Source: Brevibacillus brevis (GTDB lineage Bacteria; Bacillota; Bacilli; Brevibacillales; Brevibacillaceae). Taken from it: a stretch of DNA of 64,000 nucleotides. This document shows, one piece after another, positions 36,230 to 45,005 of the stretch. The stretch is taken from positions 2,307,501 through 2,371,500 of the forward strand of contig NZ_CP134050.1 of NCBI RefSeq assembly GCF_031583145.1, given 5' to 3'. A model generated the notes under the pieces. The model made no database searches. It was given only the letters and a program-made list of their open reading frames with translations, and had not been told where the DNA came from. Each line of letters opens with the position of its first letter. Within the stretch, counting starts at the first letter, position 1. The position numbers and the translations under genes are program-made.

Positions 36230-37246
36230 TCAATTTTGCCGAAAAAGGAGCAGCAGCTGCAGCAGCACGGCATCGGGAAACTGCCTGGGATCCAGCCCGG
36301 TCTGCTCCGTCAGCTTGTCCAGCCGATACTGGAGGGTATTGCGGTGCAGGTAGAGCTGTCTGGCGGCATCACTGACATTGAGCTGGCAGCGAAAGAGCGT
36401 CTCGAGCGTTTCGATTTGCTCCGGACTGAGCGGAAGGGATGCGACAGCCGATCGGATGGCCTGCGAGATGCTTTCCGCAGCATCGGAAGAAAGACAGGCC
36501 GCCCACTGCTCCAGCGGATATTGCCAGCTACCGGCGACCATGACGCGGGGATGGTGCTGGACGAGGGCCCGAGAGAGAGACCTGAGCCGGCCAAGTGCCG
36601 CCGGAAGCGACGTTGGTGCGGTGATCGGCTTGTCGACCAAAAGCCGGACGTTCTCCATACGTTCGGTAGAAATAAGGTCGTGCAGCCCGGAGGCCCAATC
36701 GAGCAGCTCAGCCGGCTCGCATTGATTTCCCAGCATGGAGAGGGGAACTACAAGCAAATAATAGAGAGGACTCAGAGGAATCAACGCCAAGGAACCGCGT
36801 TCCCCTTTAAAAAAGTCCTGCAGCATCGGCTGCAGGGAATGCATGTCCAGGATGCCGTCCGGCCGGCATTGTTCGATGAGGAAGGAAGCCCGTTTCTCCC
36901 GCCACGGCCATTGCTGGTCAATCCGTGAGGGCGGCGGGACAGGGGCGCCAAAGAAGGCCCCCTGCAGCCATGCCGTGATTTGTTCGGCAAAGGGCTCCTC
37001 CGATTTCCGCGGCTCCTGGGAGAAAAACAGACGCAGCAGCGCTCTGGCGGGACCGTCCCAAGCCTCTTTCCCGATCAGGACGAGACAGGCCGAGCCGTTT
37101 TCTGCAGAGCTTGCAGCCAGCTCCCAGCCGAGCATCGCTTGCTCACGGAGCACTTGCTCCATCTCGTCCGCCGAAGCGAGCCGGCACATGATCGGCAGCC
37201 CGGTTTCGAGCCGTATGCGTTCGCAATCTCTGATCCATTGTTCCAT
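36230..37246 (-). CDS. PucR/CdaR-type helix-turn-helix regulator
   Basis: 338 aa. The C-terminus (about 285-335) is the PucR helix-turn-helix with [29 protein letters not shown]. The N-terminal 270 residues are divergent and lack a recognisable PucR sensory domain. ATG 37246 has GGAGGGGCG upstream. It lies 113 bp before the UgpC/MsmX gene on the same strand, so regulation of a sugar or sugar-acid uptake gene is possible. Confidence 0.78.
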   Translation of the reverse strand: MEQWIRDCERIRLETGLPIMCRLASADEMEQVLREQAMLGWELAASSAENGSACLVLIGKEAWDGPARALLRLFFSQEPRKSEEPFAEQITAWLQGAFFGAPVPPPSRIDQQWPWREKRASFLIEQCRPDGILDMHSLQPMLQDFFKGERGSLALIPLSPLYYLLVVPLSMLGNQCEPAELLDWASGLHDLISTERMENVRLLVDKPITAPTSLPAALGRLRSLSRALVQHHPRVMVAGSWQYPLEQWAACLSSDAAESISQAIRSAVASLPLSPEQIETLETLFRCQLNVSDAARQLYLHRNTLQYRLDKLTEQTGLDPRQFPDAVLLQLLLLFRQN

Positions 37247-37288
37247 GTCGCCCCTCCGTCCCACACTCGTTCCTGCAGTTATTATACC

Positions 37289-38200
37289 TTAATCGAGCGC
37301 GAGTGCGGCAGACGCTTCTTGAAGCGGACCAGATACGGCAGCTTCGTTTTCCGGAGAAAAGAATGGGCCGCCAGCCAGTGTGTGCAGCGTGATTTCCGGA
37401 CGGGAGCGAAGGCGTATATTGAGACCGGTTTGCCCCAATCCCTCGCTGATGTAAAAGGGGGTGCCTGCTGCGTAATGCAGCCCCTTGACGATATTTTGCT
37501 TCGGCAGCTCGCCCATTTTCGCGAGGTGGAACGGCCGCGGCCAGTGGATCTGTCCGCCGTGGAAGTGGCCGGACAGCAAGTAGTCGTATGCGTAGTCTTT
37601 CATGTGCAGGACGACGTTCGGATCGTGGGTCAATACCAAGCGAGCCCCGGTGGAAGGTACGTTCTGAAACGATTCGGCGAGTCGGCTGTGCCCGGTGGAG
37701 AAGTTGTCGACGCCGATGATGTGGAGCTGCTGGCCGCGATGGCTGACCGTCACGTGCTCATTGACCAGGACGCGGCAGCCGATTCTCTCGAGCTCGGATT
37801 GGAGCAGGGCGAGCTTCGGACCAGGCAAGACGTAATCGTGATTGCCGAAAACGACGTACGTACCCTGCGCCGGCTCGAGACGCATGACGGTCTGAACGAA
37901 GGCGACCGCCCTCGGAATGTTTTTGTGCCGGTCCAACAGGTCGCCGGTGATGGCGATCAGGTCGATGGGACGAGAGGAGAAGCGCGCGACGATATCGGAT
38001 GCGTCTACCGACAAATTTTCCATGTGCAAATCGGACAGATGCAAGATCGAAAGCGGTTCCCAATCGGCAGGGTCGGGCAGACGGCGGGAAGGCTGCAGCG
38101 GGATCGATACATATTCGGTACGAACATCAAACGTATTGCGGTGCGCACGGACGAGCAGCAGGGCGACCGCAGCTATAAGGATGAACCAGATCATTGCCAT
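37289..38200 (-). CDS. membrane-anchored metallophosphoesterase (YkuE/YkoQ-like)
   Basis: 303 aa. A single N-terminal helix (about 3-18) anchors the protein. The calcineurin-like motifs are SDLHMEN (Asp57, His59), TGDLLDRH, GNHD, LTHDP and SGHFHGGQ. B. subtilis relatives are envelope-associated and some act on lipid intermediates; the substrate here is unknown. RBS AAAGGAGAC precedes ATG 38200. It is divergent from acsA. Confidence 0.88.
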   Translation of the reverse strand: MAMIWFILIAAVALLLVRAHRNTFDVRTEYVSIPLQPSRRLPDPADWEPLSILHLSDLHMENLSVDASDIVARFSSRPIDLIAITGDLLDRHKNIPRAVAFVQTVMRLEPAQGTYVVFGNHDYVLPGPKLALLQSELERIGCRVLVNEHVTVSHRGQQLHIIGVDNFSTGHSRLAESFQNVPSTGARLVLTHDPNVVLHMKDYAYDYLLSGHFHGGQIHWPRPFHLAKMGELPKQNIVKGLHYAAGTPFYISEGLGQTGLNIRLRSRPEITLHTLAGGPFFSPENEAAVSGPLQEASAALALD

Positions 38201-38369
38201 TTGCTGTCTCCTTTCGTATATCGCAATCTCGGTGAATACCGACCATTATACTCGATTTTTACCGCCTCCGAATAAGTAGGTTATTGGTAGAAGGAATTTC
38301 GGAAAAAGTGCAGAAATATTATGAAAGTTGAACGAAAAAGAATCCATTGGAGTCTAGGAGAGTGAAAGT

Positions 38370-40085
38370 ATGAACGTGGAAAAAATTCCGGCAACGGAAG
38401 GTCGGTTCAATCTGAACAATTACGACGAAGTCTACGCGAACTTTGATTGGGCTGAAGTGGAGAAACAGTTCACCTGGCACGAGACCGGAAAGGTGAACAT
38501 GGCGTACGAGGCAATCGATCGCCATCTTTTGACGGATCGGAAAAATAAAACAGCGTTGATATACAGTGATTTGACACGGGACGAAAGCTATACGTTTGCA
38601 CAGCTGAGCGAGCTGTCCAACAAGTTCGGGAATGTGCTTCGCGGTCTGGGAATCGCCAAGGGCGACCGCGTTTTCGTCTTCATGCCGCGCACGCCGGAGC
38701 TTTATGTAAGCGTTTTAGGGACATTGAAAGTAGGAGCGATCGTCGGTCCGCTGTTTGAGGCATTCATGGAGGCAGCCGTTCGCGACCGTCTGGAAAACAG
38801 CGAGGCCGTCGCCATCGTGACGACGCCTGCCCTCTTGCCGCGCGTCCCCGTAGCCGAACTCCCGGCTCTCAAGCACGTGATCGTCGTCGGTTCCAAAGAC
38901 GAGCTCCCTGAAGGGCAAATCAGCTTTGAAGCTGAAATGGCAAAAGCGTCCCCTGAGCTCGAAATCGAGTGGGTAGACAGGGAAGACGGCATGATTCTGC
39001 ACTACACCTCCGGCTCTACCGGCAAGCCAAAAGGCGTACTGCATGTCCATAATGCGATGATTCAGCACTACCAGACAGGAAAATGGGTGCTGGACCTGCA
39101 GGAGGACGACATCTACTGGTGCACGGCCGACCCGGGCTGGGTGACGGGAACGGCTTACGGCATCTTCGCTCCATGGCTGAACGGCGCCACGAACGTCGTG
39201 CGGGGAGGACGCTTCACGCCGGAATCGTGGTATGAAACGGTAGAAAAGTACAAAGTCAGCGTCTGGTACAGCGCTCCGACCTCTTTCCGCATGCTGATGG
39301 GAGCAGGCGACGAGCTCGTCAAGAAATACGATTTCTCCCACCTGCGCCACATCCTCAGCGTGGGCGAGCCGCTCAACCCCGAAGTCGTATACTGGGGAAT
39401 GCGCGTCTTCAACCACCGCATCCACGACACATGGTGGATGACGGAGACAGGCGGCCAACTGATTTGCAACTACAAATGCATGCCGATCAAGCCCGGCTCA
39501 ATGGGCAAGCCGATTCCGGGCGTGTACGCTTCGATCATCGACGACCAAGGAAACGAGCTGCCGCCGAACCGGATGGGGAATTTGGCCATACGCGTAGGCT
39601 GGCCGGCCATGATGAGACAAATCTGGAACAACCCGTCCAAATACCAGGAGTACTTCCACATTCCGGGCTGGTACGTGTCCGGCGATTCGGCCTACAAGGA
39701 TGAAGAAGGATACTTCTGGTTCCAGGGCAGGATCGACGACGTCATCAATACCTCTGGCGAGCGGGTCGGTCCGTTCGAAGTGGAAAGCAAGCTGGTGGAG
39801 CATCCGGCCGTAGCCGAAGCGGGAGTCATCGGCAAGCCCGATCCGGTCCGGGGAGAGATTATCAAGGCATTTATCTCCTTGCGTGCCGGATACGAACCGA
39901 GCGACGAGCTGATGGAGGAAATCCGCAAGTTTGTGAAGGAAGGTCTGGCGGCTCACGCAGCGCCGCGCGAGATCGAATTCCGCGACAAGCTGCCGAAGAC
40001 TCGCTCGGGAAAAATCATGCGCCGCGTCCTCAAAGCGTGGGAGCTGGGCTTGCCGACCGGCGACCTGTCCACGATGGAAGACTGA
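38370..40085 (+). CDS. acsA: acetyl-CoA synthetase (AMP-forming)
   Basis: 571 aa, about the length of B. subtilis AcsA. It makes acetyl-CoA from acetate, ATP and CoA. Motifs are HYTSGSTGKPKGV, WCTADPGWVTGTAYG, WWMTETGG, SGDSAY and PKTRSGKIMRR, with Lys548 as the catalytic lysine that protein acetylation can silence. No acuABC operon is adjacent, although it neighbours acsA in B. subtilis. RBS AGGAG precedes ATG 38370. Confidence 0.93.
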   Translation: MNVEKIPATEGRFNLNNYDEVYANFDWAEVEKQFTWHETGKVNMAYEAIDRHLLTDRKNKTALIYSDLTRDESYTFAQLSELSNKFGNVLRGLGIAKGDRVFVFMPRTPELYVSVLGTLKVGAIVGPLFEAFMEAAVRDRLENSEAVAIVTTPALLPRVPVAELPALKHVIVVGSKDELPEGQISFEAEMAKASPELEIEWVDREDGMILHYTSGSTGKPKGVLHVHNAMIQHYQTGKWVLDLQEDDIYWCTADPGWVTGTAYGIFAPWLNGATNVVRGGRFTPESWYETVEKYKVSVWYSAPTSFRMLMGAGDELVKKYDFSHLRHILSVGEPLNPEVVYWGMRVFNHRIHDTWWMTETGGQLICNYKCMPIKPGSMGKPIPGVYASIIDDQGNELPPNRMGNLAIRVGWPAMMRQIWNNPSKYQEYFHIPGWYVSGDSAYKDEEGYFWFQGRIDDVINTSGERVGPFEVESKLVEHPAVAEAGVIGKPDPVRGEIIKAFISLRAGYEPSDELMEEIRKFVKEGLAAHAAPREIEFRDKLPKTRSGKIMRRVLKAWELGLPTGDLSTMED

Positions 40086-40105
40086 TACCAAGTCGAAGAA
40101 AAGAC

Positions 40106-40141
40106 AAAACCATCTCCTGTGTTCGGGAGATGGTTTTTTTT
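40106..40141. terminator. shared terminator between acsA and czcD
   Basis: AAAACCATCTCC / GGGAGATGGTTTT with eight T on the plus strand; AAAAC on the other side may let it serve czcD as well. Confidence 0.85.
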
Positions 40142-40149
40142 CATGGTGG

Positions 40150-41133
40150 CTAATGAGCGTGATCGTGGGAGCCATCGTCATGATGGTGGCCGTTTTCTTC
40201 GCGGTTGCCTTCCATACAATGCAAGCCGTCGTGCTTGACCGTCGAGTTTTCGATCTGGATCGTGGCGTGGGTGATACCAAACTCGTGCTGCAGCAGGTGA
40301 AGGGCATCGGACAGGATCGGATAGCTGGCCAAGTCGTCCTCGACGATCAAATGGCAAGTCAATGATTCGAAGCCCGATGTGACGGTCCAGACATGCAGGT
40401 CGTGCACGGCCGTGACCCCCGGCAGCTGATTCAGTTTCTCGGCAATGCGGGTCGTATCAAGCCGACCGGGTGCGCCCTCCAGCAGGATGTGCACCGATTC
40501 CTTGGTCACCCGCCATGCGCTCGCTATGATGAGGATGGCCACGATGATGCTGATCAGAGGGTCGGCGATATACCAGCCAAACGCCCACATGAAAATCCCG
40601 CCGATGATGGCCCCGACAGACCCCAACAGGTCGCCGAGTACATGCAGAAAGGCGCTTCGCACGTTCATGTTTTCCTTGTAGTCGCCGCGCATCAGAACGA
40701 AGGCAGCGGCGATGTTGGCGAGCAGGCCGATGGTCGCGATCAGGATCATCATGCCGCTCGCGACCTTTGGTGGCTGAAGAAGACGCTGGTACGCTTCCCA
40801 CAAAATAAATACCGATATGACCACCAGTGTTACCCCGTTGATCAAAGCCGCCAATATTTCAAAACGGTGCATGCCAAACGTTTTCCTGGCCGAAGGAGGG
40901 CTGGAAGCAAAATGCAAGGCCAGCAGGCTGAGCAGCAGGGCCGAAGCGTCGCTCAGCATATGTCCCGCGTCCGATAGTAAGGCCAGGCTGTTGGTGAGAA
41001 AGCCGCCGATGATTTCGACGATCAAAAACAGCGAAATGATGAGGAGCGATGAGAGCAGCGCCTTTTTGCTCGCTCCTCTCCCGTGATGATGGTGGTGCCC
41101 ATGCGCGTGATCGTGATCATGGTCATGTCCCAT
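40150..41133 (-). CDS. czcD: cation diffusion facilitator, CzcD type
   Basis: 327 aa metal(II)/proton antiporter with six membrane helices. His-rich stretches occur at the N-terminus (HDHDHDHAHGHHHHHG) and C-terminus (GHHHDDGSHDHAH). The metal-site motifs are SDAGHMLSD in helix 2 and LHVLGDLLGS in helix 5, H/D-type as in zinc, cobalt and cadmium exporters. ATG 41133 follows AGGAGGT. It is downstream of czcO in an operon driven from an ArsR-type operator/promoter at 42258-42300. Confidence 0.93.
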   Translation of the reverse strand: MGHDHDHDHAHGHHHHHGRGASKKALLSSLLIISLFLIVEIIGGFLTNSLALLSDAGHMLSDASALLLSLLALHFASSPPSARKTFGMHRFEILAALINGVTLVVISVFILWEAYQRLLQPPKVASGMMILIATIGLLANIAAAFVLMRGDYKENMNVRSAFLHVLGDLLGSVGAIIGGIFMWAFGWYIADPLISIIVAILIIASAWRVTKESVHILLEGAPGRLDTTRIAEKLNQLPGVTAVHDLHVWTVTSGFESLTCHLIVEDDLASYPILSDALHLLQHEFGITHATIQIENSTVKHDGLHCMEGNREENGHHHDDGSHDHAH

Positions 41134-41159
41134 TTTATTTCTACCTCCTGCAAATAGGA

Positions 41160-42218
41160 TCATCCTCGCAGAAATGCTGCGATTTCGTCTGCCAGCAGCC
41201 GAGCGTCGTGACCGACACCCCCGATGAGAGCGGATTGGCGATTGCGCTGCCAGGGCAGACCGAGAAAGAACAGGCCCGAAATCGGTGAGACTCCCCGGCG
41301 GTGATGGGGCCGTCCGAGTTCATCCAGAACATCCGGGATGTCCAGCCAATGATAATCAGGCCGGTAACCGGTCGCCCATACGATTTGCGAAAATGTCTCT
41401 GTGCTGCCGTCCGCAAAGGTGGCAACGCGTCCGGAAAAGGAAGTCAAACGCGGAACGATTCGTAGCTTGCCCGCTTTCTGCATCTGACGGAGCTCGTTTC
41501 CATAGCCGAAGATCGGATCGGGCAGGGATCGATACAGCCTGCCGAGCCAGGATGAAGCGGGTACCGTCAGGATGCCAAGTGCCCGCATGTAGGCAAAGAT
41601 AGTTTTGCCCAAAATGGAGCGGGGCAGAAAGGGACCTGTACGTCCCATCGACAACATCACGGGACGATCCCGGGCAAGCTCAACGGCGATCTGCACGCCT
41701 GAATTGCCCCCGCCAACGACCAGAACCGGCTCGTTCGACAGCTGCTGTTCGTTCCGATAGGTCGCCGTATGCCACTGCGTCACATCATAATCTACATTCA
41801 TATGATCTGTGGGTACGTAAGGCGTGTGAAACGGGCCCGTCGCGACGACAACGGTCCGAGCCTGATACGTCCTCGCTTGCGTGTATATCCGGAAGCCTTC
41901 TTCTGTTTTTTCCAAGCGCGAGACTTCTGCTCCAAGCTGGATTGGCAACCCGAAATGATGGGCATAGTTCTCCAGGTAGTCTGCGGCTTCGTTTTTGTCA
42001 GGCAGCCCGTCCCGTTGTCCCGGGAAGGGAAGGCCAGGCAGATCATTAAAGCGGCGGGGAGTAAAAAGGACGAGTGAGTCGTAGCGTTCCCGCCAGCTTT
42101 CCCCGACGCGCCCGCGTTTATCCAGGATGGTGAAGCGAAGCCCTTGCTGTTGCAAATAGTACCCCATGGCCAACCCAGCCTGGCCCCCGCCGATCACAAT
42201 TGCATCATAGTCGGGCAT
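41160..42218 (-). CDS. czcO: flavin-dependent oxidoreductase, CzcO type
   Basis: 352 aa FAD/NAD(P)-binding protein of the flavin monooxygenase-like group. The FAD dinucleotide motif is IGGGQAGLAMGYYL at the N-terminus, the second is VVGGGNSGVQIAVELA, and VWATGYRPDY is the family's ATGY motif. In B. subtilis the same gene pair czcD-czcO exists; the reaction and the reason for pairing with a metal exporter are not known to me. It is the promoter-proximal gene. Confidence 0.88.
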   Translation of the reverse strand: MPDYDAIVIGGGQAGLAMGYYLQQQGLRFTILDKRGRVGESWRERYDSLVLFTPRRFNDLPGLPFPGQRDGLPDKNEAADYLENYAHHFGLPIQLGAEVSRLEKTEEGFRIYTQARTYQARTVVVATGPFHTPYVPTDHMNVDYDVTQWHTATYRNEQQLSNEPVLVVGGGNSGVQIAVELARDRPVMLSMGRTGPFLPRSILGKTIFAYMRALGILTVPASSWLGRLYRSLPDPIFGYGNELRQMQKAGKLRIVPRLTSFSGRVATFADGSTETFSQIVWATGYRPDYHWLDIPDVLDELGRPHHRRGVSPISGLFFLGLPWQRNRQSALIGGVGHDARLLADEIAAFLRG

Positions 42219-42257
42219 GAGAGCCTCCTTCTTTCATCGTTGCTGTTGTTTACCTAA

Positions 42258-42300
42258 ATCATACCAGATATATTCAAACATTCAAGTGATTATTTGAATG
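42258..42300 (-). promoter_or_regulatory. czcO-czcD promoter with ArsR/CzrA-type operator
   Basis: On the minus strand TTGAAT (42280-42285), 16 nt, TATGAT (42258-42263). The -35 lies inside the palindrome CATTCAA-N8-TTGAATG (42279-42300), which closely resembles operators of ArsR/SmtB zinc-cadmium sensors such as CzrA and CadC. A half-site ATTCAAA lies next to it. Confidence 0.75.
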
Positions 42301-42310
42301 TTTTTTGCAA

Positions 42311-42342
42311 AAACAAAAGCCGTTGCGGTGGTGAGCAACGGC
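42311..42342 (-). terminator. terminator after the HEXXGH protein gene
   Basis: GCCGTTGC (42319-42326) / GCAACGGC (42335-42342); on the minus strand the stem runs into TTTTGTTTTT. Confidence 0.8.
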
Positions 42343-42372
42343 CTGCATTCTTATGGGATCTAGGACGCAATC

Positions 42373-43734
42373 TCAGCTCGCTGTACGAGAGTAGATCCGG
42401 TGTGGTGTCAGATCGCCGCGATGGCGAACGTAGAGGGGACCCCAGGAAGGATTGGCATCGTGCATGCTTTTGAGCAGTGTCACCATGCCGCGAAAAGCGG
42501 ACTGAACTTCGATCTCTCCCGCGATTGCCGAGGTGACAGCTGCCGCGACGACGTGAGCGGCGTACATGCCGGAGACCACGCAGTCATGGACAGCGGAGGA
42601 GTCTGCGAAATGGGACTGGATGTCACGCACAATTCGCTCGTCGTGATTGTCCCAGTTCTGGATTTGCCCCAGCGCGTGTCCTTCCAGGCTGAGCAAGCGA
42701 GCTTCCGCGATCGTGCGGGCAACGATGACGGCCGACTTTTTCGCCGTTTCGGCATCCAAAGCAGCTCTGCCGATCGTGATGCCTTCCAGGTCGCGGCTCG
42801 TTTCCTCCAGCAAGGCGTCCGCCCATTCTGCGGCGTTGTCGAATTGGAGCAGGCGCACGGTTTCGGCAGCGAGATAGCCGCGCAAAATGTCTGCGGGATG
42901 GGGATCGCTCGCCGGACCTGCATTGCGCAGTTTGGCTTTGCCGGTATACGCCTTGTTCAGGCCGCGGAAGTACCCGATCAGTCCGATGCCTGCCGCGGGG
43001 CCGTTGTTCAGGATGCCAAGCACGTCTGAGGCGGTCTCGTCTATTCGAAGCGACCAATATTCGGCCAGGGAACGGCTGTGCAGCTCCGTCGACAAGGCAT
43101 CAAATACCGCATGCTGCAGCTCGCCAAGCAAGCCGGTGTCTGCGTGCAAAATGTCGTGGCCGGCTGTTTCGTGGCCCAAGGCTGACCAGGCGAGCAGGCC
43201 CTGACGCGCATTGGCAGGAGGAAGATTCACAATCCCGGTCCTGACGCCGAAATGAGAGGCGGCCTCTGCCGTCCAGGTATATGGACCGAACTGCGGGCGG
43301 CCCCATTTGACGAGAGGCGCAATCAAGCTTTCATCCGGCGGTTTGATGCCTTTTCGGTCTTCCTCGCTTAAAAAGCCGTCGTACAAATCGCTGACTACTT
43401 CCTGAAAAGCATCTGTCGCTTCGCGTTCATACGCTTCGCCGTTTTGCAGAATGGCTTGGGCGATGTCGCAAAACAGTCCGGCTTCCCTTTCCCTGTCAGG
43501 GTCGCGTCGCAGCATTTCATTAAATCCGGACTCGGACAGCTTGTCCAGCGACTGGAGAAACGGATAATAGACGTGTTCACGGTAAAGAGGGGGTAGGGTT
43601 TCGGCAACATCTTGCAGGCGACCGTACAAAGAGCGGAACTCGGTAGGATCTTGCGGGCCGTTGTTGTCATCCAAGGCAGCAACAACTACGTCTTCCATGC
43701 ATGCTGGCAGATGGCGAAAATCAGGATGGTTCAT
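42373..43734 (-). CDS. unrecognised 453-aa protein with a HEXXGH metallopeptidase-like motif
   Basis: Cytoplasmic by sequence: no signal peptide or membrane helix. The centre reads ALGHETAGHDILH, i.e. HEXXGH at 188-193 with a further His197. About 38 residues later is IDETASDVLG (Asp232, Glu233). The one peptidase family I know with HEXXGH is M49 (dipeptidyl peptidase III), whose second motif EECRAE also lies downstream; overall similarity to M49 is not evident and the protein is shorter. The family is unknown to me. RBS AGGAGGCG precedes ATG 43734. It has its own terminator and is divergent from ycgR. Confidence 0.72.
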   Translation of the reverse strand: MNHPDFRHLPACMEDVVVAALDDNNGPQDPTEFRSLYGRLQDVAETLPPLYREHVYYPFLQSLDKLSESGFNEMLRRDPDREREAGLFCDIAQAILQNGEAYEREATDAFQEVVSDLYDGFLSEEDRKGIKPPDESLIAPLVKWGRPQFGPYTWTAEAASHFGVRTGIVNLPPANARQGLLAWSALGHETAGHDILHADTGLLGELQHAVFDALSTELHSRSLAEYWSLRIDETASDVLGILNNGPAAGIGLIGYFRGLNKAYTGKAKLRNAGPASDPHPADILRGYLAAETVRLLQFDNAAEWADALLEETSRDLEGITIGRAALDAETAKKSAVIVARTIAEARLLSLEGHALGQIQNWDNHDERIVRDIQSHFADSSAVHDCVVSGMYAAHVVAAAVTSAIAGEIEVQSAFRGMVTLLKSMHDANPSWGPLYVRHRGDLTPHRIYSRTAS

Positions 43735-43942
43735 GCGTGACGCCTCCTATCGTCTAGAGAATGTAAGGCTCTGGACACGAGTTACGTCAAAGGTGTGCGC
43801 GGCTTTTTGGGGGACCCACCTCCTTTCCAGATCCGGACGGGCGGTTGGTTTCTTTATTATAAAACGGGGGAAATGGAAAAAAAAGGGGAGGTTCGGAGCA
43901 TTTCTCGTGTAAAATCGTAGTAAGGTTGTCCTGTTGCGCATA

Positions 43943-43965
43943 TAAATCGAAATGATTATGATTTA
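43943..43965 (+). promoter_or_regulatory. Zur-box-like operator
   Basis: TAAATCGAAATGATTATGATTTA is a 23-bp imperfect palindrome. It matches the B. subtilis-type Zur box (AAATCGTAATNATTACGATTT) at most positions and lies 20 bp before the GTG start of the permease gene. Confidence 0.75.
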
Positions 43966-43984
43966 GTGAGAGAGGAGGGAAAAG

Positions 43985-44989
43985 GTGGTAACGAAGCTTC
44001 GTCAATTTTTTGTGGAGATTCTGGGGGCGGTCCTGTTGGGAGTGGCAGCCGTCTGGCTCACAACCGGCGGAAGAGGCGGAGAGTGGTCCGGATGGAAGGT
44101 GGAGTGGTCTCCCCGCTGGCTGGATGTCAAAACGCTGTTTCTCTCGATCCTCTTGGAAGCCATCCCCTTTGTTTTGCTCGGCGTTTTCTTCTCCGCTTTT
44201 ATTCAGACGTTCATTACGGAAGAGCAGGTGCGCCGCTGGACGCCGAAGCATTTGCTGGCGGCATTGCCGTTCGGTGCTCTTCTCGGGTTTTTGTTCCCCG
44301 TGTGTGAATGCGCGATCATTCCCGTCGTTCGCCGTCTGATTCAAAAAGGGATGCCGCTTCATGTCGGGATCGCATTTTTGCTGGCTGGCCCCGTCGTCAA
44401 TCCGGTCGTCATGTCCTCGACGTACATCGCCTTTGCACGGCAGCCGGATCTGGCTTTCCATCGAGCTGCCGCCGCCTTTGTCGTCGCCATGATCGCGGGT
44501 TTGCTCGCGTATGGGTTCGTTCGCAAAAATCCGCTGCGGCTCGGGGTAGAGTCCAGGCTTCGTCACGAGGCAGCTCATGCGGAGGCGGTACGGGGCAAGC
44601 TGTCCGCTACCTTCTCCCATGCGATCGACGAATTTTTCGACATGGGGAAGTATTTGTTGTTCGGGGCTTTGGTCAGCGCCATTCTCCAGGTGTACGTCAG
44701 TCGGGAAACGATGGTCGAAATCGGTCAGACACCTTTTGCGTCACAGCTGGTCATGATGGGGATGGCCTACCTGTTTTCATTGTGCTCGGAGGCGGACGCG
44801 TTCATCGCCGCATCGTTTGGGAGCACCTTTCAGGCGAAATCCATTCTTGCTTTTCTCGTATTTGGCCCCATGCTGGATATGAAAACGACACTCATGCTGC
44901 TGGGCACGTTTCGCTTCGGCTTTGTCGTCAAGCTGGTGATAGCCGTCACGGTACTGGTCATCGTGGTGACAGGGCTATGGCCGCTTTAG
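43985..44989 (+). CDS. ycgR: UPF0718-family permease, YcgR-like
   Basis: 334 aa with eight or so membrane helices. The family hallmark FPVCECAIIPVVRR (Cys107, Cys109) and FLLAGPVVNPVV are present; a second CxE/A element, SLCSEADAF, lies in the C-terminal half. Start GTG 43985 with AGGAGGG. It is followed by ycgQ with a 16-nt gap, the same pair as in B. subtilis. The Zur-box-like site ahead suggests a role in zinc-limited cells; transport substrate unknown. Confidence 0.85.
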   Translation: MVTKLRQFFVEILGAVLLGVAAVWLTTGGRGGEWSGWKVEWSPRWLDVKTLFLSILLEAIPFVLLGVFFSAFIQTFITEEQVRRWTPKHLLAALPFGALLGFLFPVCECAIIPVVRRLIQKGMPLHVGIAFLLAGPVVNPVVMSSTYIAFARQPDLAFHRAAAAFVVAMIAGLLAYGFVRKNPLRLGVESRLRHEAAHAEAVRGKLSATFSHAIDEFFDMGKYLLFGALVSAILQVYVSRETMVEIGQTPFASQLVMMGMAYLFSLCSEADAFIAASFGSTFQAKSILAFLVFGPMLDMKTTLMLLGTFRFGFVVKLVIAVTVLVIVVTGLWPL

Positions 44990-45005
44990 AGGGGAGGTGT
45001 GGAAA

